This document shows, piece by piece, positions 39,982-48,226 of a stretch of 54,755 nucleotides of DNA. The translations under genes were made by a program, and so were the position numbers. Below the pieces are notes generated by a model, which did not search any database, was not told the DNA's origin, and worked only from the letters and a program-made list of their open reading frames with translations. The stretch lies in contig NZ_HG428750.1 in NCBI RefSeq assembly GCF_000380245.2, positions 1 to 54,755 of the forward strand, read 5' to 3'. Numbering within the stretch: position 1 is the first letter of the stretch; every line of letters begins with the position of its first letter. The stretch comes from Bacillus massiliigorillae (lineage in GTDB: Bacteria > Bacillota > Bacilli > Bacillales > DSM-1321).

Positions 39982-40863
39982 TCATTTAAAATCCGCTACT
40001 AATTCATCACTTAAACGCCCGAACTCTTCAATGGATAACGTTTCTCCACGACGTTTCGGATCAATATTAGCGCGTTCAAGTGCTGCTAAAATTAACTCTT
40101 TCTTTTCTTTACCGTTTTTCAATTGACTTGTTAAATTGTTTTGCAATGTTTTTCGTCTTTGAGCAAAGCTTGCTCTCGTCACAGTGAAGAAGAAGTCTTC
40201 GTCTTTTACTTCTACTAGAGGTTTCTCTCTTTTGGTTAATCGAATAACAGCTGAATCTACATTTGGTTGAGGAATAAATACCGTTTTTGGCACAATCATA
40301 ACTGTTTCAGCTTCTGTGTAATATTGAATAGCAATCGATAAAGAACCATATTCCTTCGTACCAGGCTTCGCGGAAATACGATCAGCTACTTCTTTTTGTA
40401 ACATACAAACGATACCTCTAATCGGTAGCTTTTCCTCTAATAGCTTCATAATAATTGGTGTCGTAACATAGTAAGGCAGATTGGCTACTACCATTAAATC
40501 ATCAATACCTTGGAATTCTTGTTCAATAACGCTCCCAACATCTGCTTTTAGCACGTCATTATGAATCACCTTTACATGTTCATAAGGAGAAAGTGTATCT
40601 TGTAAGATTGGTAATAAGCGTTGGTCGATTTCAAATGCTACAACTCGCTTACTACTCTTCGCTAATTGTTCTGTTAACGCACCAATTCCCGGACCAATTT
40701 CGATTGCTCCGCTTTTCTCCTGGTCTAAACCTGCAAAATCAATAATACGATGTAATATATTCGTATCAATTAAAAAGTTTTGACCTAAGCTTTTCTTAAA
40801 AGAAAAACCGTATTTCTCTAAAATCATTTTCGTTCGAATGGGAGTAGCAATATCTTTATGCAT
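39982..40863 (-). CDS. rsmA: 16S rRNA dimethyladenosine methyltransferase (KsgA)
   Basis: Dimethylates the two adjacent adenines near the 3' end of 16S rRNA. The 293 residues show FKKSLGQNFLID, the SAM-binding EIGPGIGALTEQL, and the catalytic NLPYYVTTPI motif, with FAQRRKTLQNNL in the C-terminal domain. Its ATG overlaps the last 8 bases of rnmV, the conserved rnmV-rsmA pair. Confidence 0.97.
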   Translation of the reverse strand: MHKDIATPIRTKMILEKYGFSFKKSLGQNFLIDTNILHRIIDFAGLDQEKSGAIEIGPGIGALTEQLAKSSKRVVAFEIDQRLLPILQDTLSPYEHVKVIHNDVLKADVGSVIEQEFQGIDDLMVVANLPYYVTTPIIMKLLEEKLPIRGIVCMLQKEVADRISAKPGTKEYGSLSIAIQYYTEAETVMIVPKTVFIPQPNVDSAVIRLTKREKPLVEVKDEDFFFTVTRASFAQRRKTLQNNLTSQLKNGKEKKELILAALERANIDPKRRGETLSIEEFGRLSDELVADFK

Positions 40864-41416
40864 CGTGTTCCTCCTGAATTATTTCTCTCATTGCTTGTAT
40901 AAAGTCTTCTTTTGGTATTTGAAACATATTCAGCCTATTATAAAGCTGTTTTCCGTTTGTATAACCGATTCTTAATTTAATACCTAGTTTTTCTCTTCGG
41001 GCTTTTGAACCCGCACCGCCTATTAAACCACAATCCATAAGATCTTGTGGAGAAATTTCTTCTTGAAATATTTCTTTTAATACTTGTGCCTCTTTAAGAG
41101 CTAGTCGAATGGCCTCAGTCGAAGCATGTTCTACACCTATACCTCTCCCATTCTTCGGTCTAGCTTCTGCCTTTGGAAGAAAGGCATGCTTACATCCTGG
41201 TACCTTTGATGAAACAATATTACGTATACGCTCACCTGGATAATCAGGGTCTGTAAAAATGATGACGCCTCTTTTTTCTTGCGCTAAACGAACTTGTTCA
41301 ATTACAGCGTCTCCAATAGAAGATCCATTTGTTTCAATTGTATCTGCATCAAGGGCTCTTTTTATAGCCGTTGTATCATCTTTTCCCTCTACCACAATAA
41401 TTTCTTTAATTTTCAT
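40856..41416 (-). CDS. rnmV: Ribonuclease M5
   Basis: Performs the final maturation of 5S rRNA. The 186 residues contain a TOPRIM domain at the N-terminus: the glutamate motif VVEGKDDTTAI and the FTDPDYPGERIR acidic motif. The C-terminal part ends with the RNase M5 region GYTNGKQLYNRLNMF. It overlaps rsmA by 8 bases. Confidence 0.95.
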   Translation of the reverse strand: MKIKEIIVVEGKDDTTAIKRALDADTIETNGSSIGDAVIEQVRLAQEKRGVIIFTDPDYPGERIRNIVSSKVPGCKHAFLPKAEARPKNGRGIGVEHASTEAIRLALKEAQVLKEIFQEEISPQDLMDCGLIGGAGSKARREKLGIKLRIGYTNGKQLYNRLNMFQIPKEDFIQAMREIIQEEHDA

Positions 41417-41504
41417 TTTTCCTCCGAAATAGTGAAACTTTTTATCTGTTTATACGTCTAATAAATAAAGTATCTTTATTATTATACTCCTTCTTATAAA
41501 ATTA

Positions 41505-41537
41505 ACAAAAAAAGCAGAGGAATTCTCCCCCGCTTTA
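41505..41537 (-). terminator. Terminator of yabE
   Basis: AAAGC/GCTTT arms with an imperfect GGGGAG/CTCCTC-type inner stem, followed by seven T on the minus strand, shortly after the yabE stop. Confidence 0.6.
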
Positions 41538-41554
41538 ATACAAAGTATCTTTTA

Positions 41555-42745
41555 TCATAAAATACGTATTTTGACTTGTTTCCGTCCCCACTGGTAAGCG
41601 CGTGATTTGCTGGAGAAGAAAATGTCAATCTTATTACCTTTAATAGCCCCACCCGTATCTGCAGCAATAGCATAACCGTAGCCTTCCACATATACTTTTG
41701 TACCTAGTGGAATAACACTTGGATCTACTGCAATGATTTTTGCGTTAGGATTGTTACGTAAATCAAATCCTGTTGCTGTTAAACCGGAGCATCCATTACA
41801 AAAGGCTGTATAAGCTGTAGCGGTTACGGTTAATTCACGTCCACCCGTCGCTTCACCTCTTGAAACTGTATCATTAATGACTTTTGTACCAACAGCCACA
41901 ACTTTATCTTGTGATGCACGCACAACTTTTGTAGCCTTTAATGATTTTTTAACTTCTTTACCATTTTCCTTGATGATTTCATATTGATTAGATACTAAGC
42001 CTTCTTTCCCTTCTGTAACAACTTTTTCGTTACCTCTTGGAAGACTGCTATCTTTTTGAGATATTACTTTATATTTCACTGGTTCTTCCACTACATCGGT
42101 GACCTTTTGGACTCTAACAACATTCACAACGCTATTCGGTTTTATCTGTGTCTCTAGCGATGGTTCAACACGGTCTAATGGTTGCATATTGATCCCTTGC
42201 TGCTTTAAAAAGTCAGCGACCGTAGCCGAAGTTGACCAAACCTGTGTAGGCTTTCCTCCATCTACCACTTGTAATGGAAAAGCACGTTCAATAGAAACGT
42301 CCATATCATTTTTTATTGTGGTATCAAGTGATGAAGAAACTTTATCTTCATTTCTCAACTGTATCTTTTGCTCTTCTAAAAATTCACCAACTGTATCTTT
42401 TGTTGTCCATATTGCTTTTTTAACACTACCGTCTATAACCGTTATTTCTTTTGCAGGCTTCCATGTTACCTCGGTTTTATCCGTAATTTTGGTATCACCT
42501 GCTGGATATAAATAATCATTCTTTGAAACGGAAATCTTTAAATTTTGTAATAAGTCCTGGATCGTAGATGCATGAGTAGTTACAACTTGCTCTTTACCAT
42601 CTAACGTAAGTGCAACGGTTTTCTTTGTACCTTGATATAACAAGATACCGGTAGCTGCTAAAAATACTATGAAACTAGTAATGTAAATAGCCATTGTCCT
42701 TCGTTTAAAAGGTTTGGCAAAACTTTTTTTCAATGTTTTTATCAC
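41555..42745 (-). CDS. yabE: Cell-wall-binding protein with DUF348 repeats, G5 and 3D domains (YabE)
   Basis: A secreted or membrane-anchored protein of the resuscitation-promoting-factor/Sps type, probably a peptidoglycan hydrolase. The 396 residues run: basic start, one membrane helix (about 19-38), three DUF348 repeats (about 43-210), a G5 domain (about 215-290), and a C-terminal 3D domain (about 300-396) with three Asp in the pattern VDPSVIPLG, AADTGGAIKG and NKIDIFF. Shorter than B. subtilis YabE (about 437). The start is GTG, 11 bases after AAGGAGGG. A perfect-consensus promoter lies 30 bases upstream. Confidence 0.93.
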   Translation of the reverse strand: MIKTLKKSFAKPFKRRTMAIYITSFIVFLAATGILLYQGTKKTVALTLDGKEQVVTTHASTIQDLLQNLKISVSKNDYLYPAGDTKITDKTEVTWKPAKEITVIDGSVKKAIWTTKDTVGEFLEEQKIQLRNEDKVSSSLDTTIKNDMDVSIERAFPLQVVDGGKPTQVWSTSATVADFLKQQGINMQPLDRVEPSLETQIKPNSVVNVVRVQKVTDVVEEPVKYKVISQKDSSLPRGNEKVVTEGKEGLVSNQYEIIKENGKEVKKSLKATKVVRASQDKVVAVGTKVINDTVSRGEATGGRELTVTATAYTAFCNGCSGLTATGFDLRNNPNAKIIAVDPSVIPLGTKVYVEGYGYAIAADTGGAIKGNKIDIFFSSKSRAYQWGRKQVKIRIL

Positions 42746-42775
42746 GATGAAAAAAGCCCTCCTTCCTCTCCGGTG

Positions 42776-42804
42776 ATTATATAGACTTCAAATCCTACTG
42801 TCAA
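42776..42804 (-). promoter_or_regulatory. yabE promoter
   Basis: TTGACA (42799-42804), 17-base spacer and TATAAT (42776-42781), both perfect consensus. Confidence 0.85.
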
Positions 42805-42860
42805 ATAACTGTGCTAACTTACCATAGTTCATTATTATGCATAGACTCTATTACTTTGAA

Positions 42861-42948
42861 AAGAGTGGCTTATCGACAAACGTATTTCTAAGTTCCGCTT
42901 TTTTTGTTGAAATCTTCAGAATGCAATTGCCAAAAGACAGCCACTCTT
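42861..42948 (-). promoter_or_regulatory. Long-range inverted repeat between tatD and yabE
   Basis: A perfect 10-bp repeat AAGAGTGGCT/AGCCACTCTT encloses 68 bases. On the minus strand four T follow the second arm. It may be a structured tatD terminator or an RNA element. No riboswitch class is recognised. Confidence 0.4.
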
Positions 42949-42969
42949 ACTATTCGACACGATATTTTA

Positions 42970-43737
42970 TCAGTTTATGCCGAATAATTTTTTTGCATTT
43001 TCTGTAGTAATATTCGCAATTTCTTCGAAAGAAAGGTTCTTTAATTCTGCAATCTGTTCTGCTACTAGCTTAACATAGCCTGGTTCATTTCTTTTTCCAC
43101 GGAATGGGTGTGGCGTTAAGTATGGACAATCCGTTTCCACTAATAGTCGATCTAACGGAATTTGAGCTGCCACTTCTTTTACATTTTTAGCGTTTTTAAA
43201 AGTAACTGGGCCACCAAAGGAAATATAAAAGTTCATCTTGATGCATTCTTTCGCTATTTCTGCGCTACCGCTGAAACAATGCATAATGCCTCCTACTTCC
43301 TCAGCTCCTTCTTCTTTTAAGATGTTCATAATATCTTGCGTTGCCTCACGATTATGAATGATAATGGGAAGTTTCACACGTTTTGCCAACGCAATCTGCT
43401 TTCTAAATACTTCCTTTTGAATTTCCTTTGGAGACTTATCCCAATGATAATCCAATCCCATTTCACCGAGAGCCACAACTTTCGGATGCGCAGCTAACTC
43501 TTCTATCCAAACAAGATCGTCCTCAGTCATATCAATAGCATCTACTGGGTGCCACCCTACACTTGCGTAAATAAAAGAATATGATTCAGCTAATTCCATA
43601 GCCTTCGTAATAGTGGGCTTATCAAAACCAACTACCACAATCTTTGAAACACCTTCAGCTTGTGCTCGTTCAATAACTGCTTCTAAATCTTCTTCATATT
43701 GTTCTGCGTTTAAATGTGCGTGTGTATCAAAAAGCAT
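42970..43737 (-). CDS. tatD: TatD-family metal-dependent deoxyribonuclease
   Basis: Metal-dependent hydrolase of the amidohydrolase superfamily (YabD). The 255 residues begin MLFDTHAHLN (two metal ligands) and contain GEMGLDYHW (Glu ligand), the IIHNREA and GIMHCFSGSAE histidines, and LLVETDCPYLTPHPFRGKRNEPGYV with the catalytic Asp. It lies between metG and yabE. Confidence 0.95.
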   Translation of the reverse strand: MLFDTHAHLNAEQYEEDLEAVIERAQAEGVSKIVVVGFDKPTITKAMELAESYSFIYASVGWHPVDAIDMTEDDLVWIEELAAHPKVVALGEMGLDYHWDKSPKEIQKEVFRKQIALAKRVKLPIIIHNREATQDIMNILKEEGAEEVGGIMHCFSGSAEIAKECIKMNFYISFGGPVTFKNAKNVKEVAAQIPLDRLLVETDCPYLTPHPFRGKRNEPGYVKLVAEQIAELKNLSFEEIANITTENAKKLFGIN

Positions 43738-44036
43738 TTAAAATCTTCCTCTCTAGCATCTAGTTTATTATGAAATACAGATTTCATGTCTCACATTTAG
43801 GTAACAATTTGATTACAAAACTAGGTCATTTGTATTACTTAACGTATTAAAAGGACCTTTTTTATACAAATCCATACACCAAATTACCCTTTTTAGATAT
43901 AAGGATATATCTTTTCGACTATAAAAGAGCAAGTACAACTCTATCGAATCAACATACTGCTTTTATTTAGTTATACCATCAAAAATCAATCTAGCTCGTT
44001 TTAATAGAACAGCCTTTATAATAGAACATGAATTTC
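43738..44036. other. Intergenic region between metG and tatD
   Basis: No convincing gene is seen in about 300 bases. A 20-codon open frame starting MDLYKKGPFNTL (43813-43875, minus) is the only candidate and is unsupported. No convincing promoter was located, although tatD must have one here. Confidence 0.5.
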
Positions 44037-44069
44037 AAAAAGGAATGTTTCACGTGAAACATTCCTTTT
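44037..44069 (-). terminator. Terminator of metG, containing a parS site
   Basis: A perfect 32-base palindrome (44038-44069) followed by five T on the minus strand, 27 bases after the metG stop. Its centre is the parS sequence listed separately. Confidence 0.88.
44046..44061. promoter_or_regulatory. parS site (ParB/Spo0J-binding)
   Basis: TGTTTCACGTGAAACA is a perfect 16-base palindrome fitting the parS consensus TGTTNCACGTGAAACA. ParB/Spo0J nucleates on such sites near the origin to organise and segregate the chromosome. The origin-proximal location fits. Confidence 0.85.
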
Positions 44070-44095
44070 CGAAATACTTTGTTACATAAGAATTA

Positions 44096-46054
44096 TTACT
44101 TTACTTTCGCACCATTTGGTAATGCTTCAGCTACAGAAGCAAGCGCTAGCTTGCCATCTTCACTTCCAGCTAAAATCATACCTTGGGATAATTCTCCTCT
44201 TAATTTCACAGGTTTTAAGTTCGTTACACAAATAACCTTTCTTCCAACTAACTCTTCTGGCTTGTAAAATTGTGCAATACCAGAAATTACTTGGCGCTTT
44301 TCAAAACCTAAATCAAGTTGTAGTTTAAGAAGCTTATCTGCTTTTTTTACAGGTTCAGCTTGAATGACCTCAGCTACTCGTAAATCTACTTTCATAAAGT
44401 CATCAATCGTTATTTCGTCCGCTAATTCGATCTTTTTTTCTTCCTTCGGCTCTTCTTTTGCAGGAGCAGAACCTTGCATTTTTTCTTTGATAAATTCAAC
44501 TTCTTTTTCAATTTCTAAGCGCGGGAAAATAGGTTCACCTTTATTTACTTTCGTACCTTCAGGAATTACACCAAATTTAGCTAAACTATCCCATGACTGT
44601 AAAGCTTCATCTTGGATATTAAGTTGAGCAAAGATTTTTTCAGGTGTTTGTGTTAAGAATGGTTTTAAAAGAATAGCCGTTCTTCTTAAAGATTCGGCTA
44701 AATGAGCCATAACACTTCCTAATTCGTCATTTTTCTCTTCTTTCGCTAATACCCATGGTGCTGTTTCATCAATAAATTTATTCGTGCGACTAACTAATTG
44801 CCAAATGCTTGATAGTGCCACTGAGAATTCCATTGATTCCATTGCTTCTTCATATTTTACAACTGTTTCTTTACTTGTTTTAAGAAGCTGTTCTTCAAAT
44901 TCACTAGTAGAACCTGTATATTGTGGAATTTCACCGCCGAAATATTTTTGGACCATCGCCACTGTACGATTTAATAAATTACCTAAGTCATTCGCTAAAT
45001 CAAAGTTAATTCTCTCCACAAAGCCTTCTGGTGTAAACACGCCGTCTGAACCAAATGGTACTTCACGAAGTAAATAGTAACGTAATGCGTCTAATCCATA
45101 CTGATCAATTAATGTTACTGGATCAACAACATTACCCTTAGATTTCGACATTTTTCCATCTTTCATTAGTAACCAGCCATGAGCGAATACTTTCTTTGGA
45201 AGTGGTAAATCAAGAGCCATTAACATAATTGGCCAATAAATCGTATGGAAACGAACAATCTCTTTTCCAACAAGGTGCACATCAGCCGGCCAATATTTCT
45301 CAAACTTACTTTGGTCATCTGTACCATAACCAAGGGCTGTAATATAGTTTGTTAGTGCATCTATCCAAACATAGATAACATGCTTTGGATTTTCTGGCAC
45401 TTTAATACCCCAATCAAATGTAGTTCTAGAAACCGCTAAATCCTCTAAACCTGGTTTAATAAAGTTATTAATCATTTCATTCTTACGTGATTCAGGTTGG
45501 ATAAACTCTGGATTTTCTTCGTAGAATTGTAATAAACGATCTGCATACTTACTCATTCTAAAGAAATACGATTCTTCTTTTACTTTTTCAACAGAACGAC
45601 CGCAGTCTGGGCAATTCCCATTGCTTTCTTCTACTTGACGATCAGTAAAGAATGATTCACATGGTGTACAATACCAGCCTTCATATTGGTCTAAGTAAAT
45701 ATCTCCTTGATCTACTAAGCGTTGAAAGATTTTTGCTACCACTTCTTTATGACGATCCTCCGTTGTACGAATGAAATCATCATATGAAATATCAAGCTTC
45801 TTCCATAAGTCTTTGATGCCGCTAACGATATTATCGACATATGCTTGTGGCGTAATACCATCTTCAGCAGCTTTACGTTGAATTTTTTGTCCATGCTCAT
45901 CTGTTCCAGTTAAGTACATAACATCAAATCCACGCATACGCTTATATCGCGCCATTGCGTCACCAGCAACTGTCGTATAAGCATGTCCAATATGTAATTT
46001 TCCACTTGGATAATAAATCGGTGTTGTTATAAAAAATGGTTTTTGATTCTTCAT
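44096..46054 (-). CDS. metG: Methionyl-tRNA synthetase
   Basis: Charges both tRNA-Met species. The 652 residues show the class I signature HIGH (PSGKLHIGHAYT), a zinc knuckle with CTPC and CPDC (about 126-147), the KMSKS loop KMSKSKGN (about 298-305), and a C-terminal tRNA-binding OB domain (about 545-652, FMKVDLRVAEV). An ATG at 46162 is in frame, but the ATG at 46054 with AGGAGG 5 bases before it gives MKNQKPFFITTPIYYPSG. Called metS in B. subtilis. No T-box motif was found in its leader. Confidence 0.97.
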   Translation of the reverse strand: MKNQKPFFITTPIYYPSGKLHIGHAYTTVAGDAMARYKRMRGFDVMYLTGTDEHGQKIQRKAAEDGITPQAYVDNIVSGIKDLWKKLDISYDDFIRTTEDRHKEVVAKIFQRLVDQGDIYLDQYEGWYCTPCESFFTDRQVEESNGNCPDCGRSVEKVKEESYFFRMSKYADRLLQFYEENPEFIQPESRKNEMINNFIKPGLEDLAVSRTTFDWGIKVPENPKHVIYVWIDALTNYITALGYGTDDQSKFEKYWPADVHLVGKEIVRFHTIYWPIMLMALDLPLPKKVFAHGWLLMKDGKMSKSKGNVVDPVTLIDQYGLDALRYYLLREVPFGSDGVFTPEGFVERINFDLANDLGNLLNRTVAMVQKYFGGEIPQYTGSTSEFEEQLLKTSKETVVKYEEAMESMEFSVALSSIWQLVSRTNKFIDETAPWVLAKEEKNDELGSVMAHLAESLRRTAILLKPFLTQTPEKIFAQLNIQDEALQSWDSLAKFGVIPEGTKVNKGEPIFPRLEIEKEVEFIKEKMQGSAPAKEEPKEEKKIELADEITIDDFMKVDLRVAEVIQAEPVKKADKLLKLQLDLGFEKRQVISGIAQFYKPEELVGRKVICVTNLKPVKLRGELSQGMILAGSEDGKLALASVAEALPNGAKVK

Positions 46055-46191
46055 TTTTTCCTCCTGCTTAACATAAAATTTTATCTTTAAATTAGGCGTT
46101 GAACCTATCTTATGAATTATAGTAACCCATCTATTCAGTAGTGCTATAAACGGTGCCGTCAAGTATTTTTCTACATAAAAACGCTTCTTCC

Positions 46192-46200
46192 ATTATAGCA
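46192..46200 (-). promoter_or_regulatory. metG promoter (extended -10)
   Basis: TGC before a perfect TATAAT (46192-46197) on the minus strand, about 140 bases upstream of the metG start. No strong -35. Confidence 0.5.
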
Positions 46201-46442
46201 AGAAAACGAAACAATTCATCCATAAAAAGATTGTAACTCTCTACAAATTACATTTAGAGCATTTATAATGACAGCATTACCTTTTCATTCTATAATTTAT
46301 ACCTTGAATGGTGAAAGTTTACATAATTAACAATTAAGTTAGAATTTTTGCGATATTTTAAACAAAATAGTATAATTATTACTGAAATACAAAAAAATGT
46401 ATTTTTTCTCCGATTACTTCTCCAATATCACCAAAAAGATTT

Positions 46443-46459
46443 TGTCGAACTCTGTCGAA
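46443..46459 (+). promoter_or_regulatory. Distal pair of Spo0A boxes upstream of abrB
   Basis: Two perfect TGTCGAA boxes (46443-46449 and 46453-46459) exactly 10 bases apart, on one face of the helix, about 65 bases upstream of the distal abrB promoter. They are in the metG-abrB gap. Confidence 0.6.
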
Positions 46460-46521
46460 GATTGCACTTTTCCGTTGTGAAATTCCAAAAATTTTTTTCG
46501 GTATTTTTTAAAAAATATTAT

Positions 46522-46550
46522 TTGAAAGTTCCAAAAAACCTTGGTATAGC
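46522..46550 (+). promoter_or_regulatory. abrB promoter P1
   Basis: TTGAAA (46522-46527), 17-base spacer, TATAGC (46545-46550). The -10 is weak. Position fits the upstream of the two known abrB promoters. Confidence 0.5.
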
Positions 46551-46588
46551 GGTTTTTGTTTGGGTTTTAAAGGATTATAACAAAAAGA

Positions 46589-46617
46589 TTGACGTATATG
46601 GGAATGGCTGGTATTAT
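46589..46617 (+). promoter_or_regulatory. abrB promoter P2
   Basis: TTGACG (46589-46594), 17-base spacer, TATTAT (46612-46617), start site about 46624. Spo0A boxes follow directly after the start site. Confidence 0.8.
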
Positions 46618-46636
46618 TAAAGCATTATAAGAACTT

Positions 46637-46653
46637 TGTCGAATAATGACGAA
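46637..46653 (+). promoter_or_regulatory. Proximal Spo0A boxes of abrB
   Basis: TGTCGAA (46637-46643) and TGACGAA (46647-46653) in tandem, 10 bases apart, at about +13 to +30 of P2. The same arrangement represses abrB by Spo0A-phosphate in B. subtilis. Confidence 0.88.
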
Positions 46654-46703
46654 AATTGTTTAAATTTGATCCATTCAAAATACTATAAGAGGGGCGTATA
46701 CAT

Positions 46704-46988
46704 ATGAAATCTACAGGTATTGTCCGTAAAGTTGATGAGCTTGGCCGAGTTGTTATTCCTATCGAACTTCGTCGTACTTTAGGAATCGCTGAAAAGGATG
46801 CACTAGAAATCTATGTTGATGACGAACGCATTATTTTAAAGAAATACAAACCAAACATGACTTGCCAAATCACTGGTGAAGTTTCAGACAATAATTTATC
46901 ACTAGCTGATGGTAAATTGATTTTAAGTAAAGAAGGCGCTGAGCAACTTCTTAAAGAAATTCATGATTACCTTGAGCCAGTAAAATAA
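46704..46988 (+). CDS. abrB: Transition-state regulator AbrB
   Basis: DNA-binding repressor of post-exponential genes such as spoVG. The 94 residues have the N-terminal swapped-hairpin DNA-binding domain (MKSTGIVRKVDELGRVVIPIELRRTLGIAEKDALEI) and a C-terminal multimerisation domain. The ATG follows AGAGGGG. It is the only protein gene on the plus strand, convergent with rsmI, and shares a bidirectional terminator. Upstream are two promoters and four Spo0A-type boxes. Confidence 0.98.
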   Translation: MKSTGIVRKVDELGRVVIPIELRRTLGIAEKDALEIYVDDERIILKKYKPNMTCQITGEVSDNNLSLADGKLILSKEGAEQLLKEIHDYLEPVK

Positions 46989-46997
46989 GTTTAGACC

Positions 46998-47035
46998 AAA
47001 AACAGGTTATCTAAATAGATAACCTGTTTTTTTAT
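46998..47035. terminator. Bidirectional terminator between abrB and rsmI
   Basis: A perfect 15-bp stem (AAAAACAGGTTATCT and its complement) with T-runs on both strands, between the convergent genes. Confidence 0.9.
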
Positions 47036-47037
47036 GA

Positions 47038-47913
47038 TTATTCCACATGATACGCATGATAAATATCACGTTTATTTGCATCGCGATCTTTTGCTACTTG
47101 TTTTATCGCTTCTTTGCTTTGCATGCCTTTTTCCTCAATATAGACATTAACATGCTCGATAATCGTTAGCTCGTCCCACCATTGTTCCACAACAGCAACA
47201 TCTGCTTCACTACCACCTTCAATAATTAAGCAAAACTCACCTCGAATTTCATTAGCCTCAGCCCATTGAAGAGCGCCTTCTATATCGCCTCTTATAAATT
47301 CTTCAAATTTCTTGGTCAATTCTCGGCAAAGCACAATTTTACGATTACCTAATATCTTCAACATAGCTTGTAATGACTCTTTTAAACGATGAGGAGATTC
47401 ATATAGAATGAATGTCGATGTAATCGACTTTAATTTTTCTAACTCTTTCTTTTTATTTTTAGAGCCTCTTTCTAGAAATCCATAAAAATAAAATGGTTGT
47501 GGAGCTAATCCTGAAGCAATTAGTGCTGTTAGAGCTGCATTCGCACCTGGTAATGGAATAACAGTAATTTTCTCAGCTAGTGCTTCTTGCACAAGCTCAT
47601 ATCCTGGGTCAGAAATAGTTGGCATCCCCGCATCACTTACTAATGCTACCGTTTGCCCTGCTTGTAATCGCTCTACAACCAGCTTACCGCTACTCATTTT
47701 ATTATGTTCATGATAACTAATAATAGGTGTATCTATTTCAAAATAGTTACATAGCTTCTTTGTATTTCTCGTATCTTCTGCCGCAATTACATCCGCTTCT
47801 TTTAAGATACGAATTGCACGGAAGCTCATGTCCTCTAAATTACCAATGGGAGTTGGCACTAAATATAACGCAGGTTCTATTCCTTCTTTTGCAAAGCTAT
47901 GTTGTTGCCACAT
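47038..47913 (-). CDS. rsmI: 16S rRNA 2'-O-ribose C1402 methyltransferase
   Basis: SAM-dependent methylase of the tetrapyrrole-methylase fold acting on the decoding-centre cytidine. The 291 residues contain LVPTPIGNLEDMSFRAI, ADVIAAEDTRNTKKL, VALVSDAGMPTISDPGYEL and PLPGANAALTALIASG, all family hallmarks. It follows yazA by 34 bases as the last gene of a trmN6-yazA-rsmI unit. Confidence 0.97.
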   Translation of the reverse strand: MWQQHSFAKEGIEPALYLVPTPIGNLEDMSFRAIRILKEADVIAAEDTRNTKKLCNYFEIDTPIISYHEHNKMSSGKLVVERLQAGQTVALVSDAGMPTISDPGYELVQEALAEKITVIPLPGANAALTALIASGLAPQPFYFYGFLERGSKNKKKELEKLKSITSTFILYESPHRLKESLQAMLKILGNRKIVLCRELTKKFEEFIRGDIEGALQWAEANEIRGEFCLIIEGGSEADVAVVEQWWDELTIIEHVNVYIEEKGMQSKEAIKQVAKDRDANKRDIYHAYHVE

Positions 47914-47947
47914 ACCAACTTCGCCTCCTATATAATATATGACCTTC

Positions 47948-48226
47948 TTACTCTTCAGAGGAAGAAGGTCCTTTTGTATTTGTTTTTATTTGTAGTTCTT
48001 TTTGCACTCTAGATAATTGTTTAAAACGGTATTCCGCTTTCATTGCTGCTTCTTTTGTCTCAAAACGTTCTGTATATATTAATGTAACAGGTGTTCTTCC
48101 ACGTGTATACTTTGCACCTTTTCCACTATTATGGGTTTTTATGCGTTCTTCTAAACGATTAGTATAGCCCGTATAATATGTACCATCACTACATTCTAGT
48201 ACATACATATAATGGTTATTCTCCAT
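47948..48226 (-). CDS. yazA: GIY-YIG domain protein (YazA)
   Basis: A 92-residue protein formed by a single GIY-YIG nuclease-type domain (MYVLECSDGTYYTGYTNRLEERIKTH, then EAAMKAEYRFKQLSRVQKE). The function is unknown; such domains occur in nucleases. Earlier in-frame starts up to 48271 lie inside trmN6. The ATG at 48226 overlaps the trmN6 stop by 11 bases and gives the usual length. The ribosome site (AGAAAGA) is weak, so coupling is likely. Confidence 0.9.
   Translation of the reverse strand: MENNHYMYVLECSDGTYYTGYTNRLEERIKTHNSGKGAKYTRGRTPVTLIYTERFETKEAAMKAEYRFKQLSRVQKELQIKTNTKGPSSSEE

Noticed and set aside
42099..42515. A 138-codon plus-strand open frame opposite yabE
   Set aside because: It is an antisense shadow of the well-supported yabE coding sequence, without its own ribosome site or family resemblance. 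An antisense RNA here is possible but nothing in the sequence proves it.
43813..43875. A 20-codon open frame in the tatD leader
   Set aside because: A GGTAA-like sequence lies upstream but there is no strong ribosome site and no way to test conservation. Not reported as a gene.
46055..46190. T-box riboswitch in the metG leader
   Set aside because: A GGCACCG stretch recalls part of the T-box core, but the conserved AGGGTGGNACCGCG box, the antiterminator and a leader terminator are all absent.
46348..46620. A 90-codon plus-strand open frame between metG and abrB
   Set aside because: It starts with TTG without a ribosome site, has very AT-driven composition (many F, K, Y), and covers the distal Spo0A boxes and both abrB promoters. 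Probably a chance frame in regulatory DNA.
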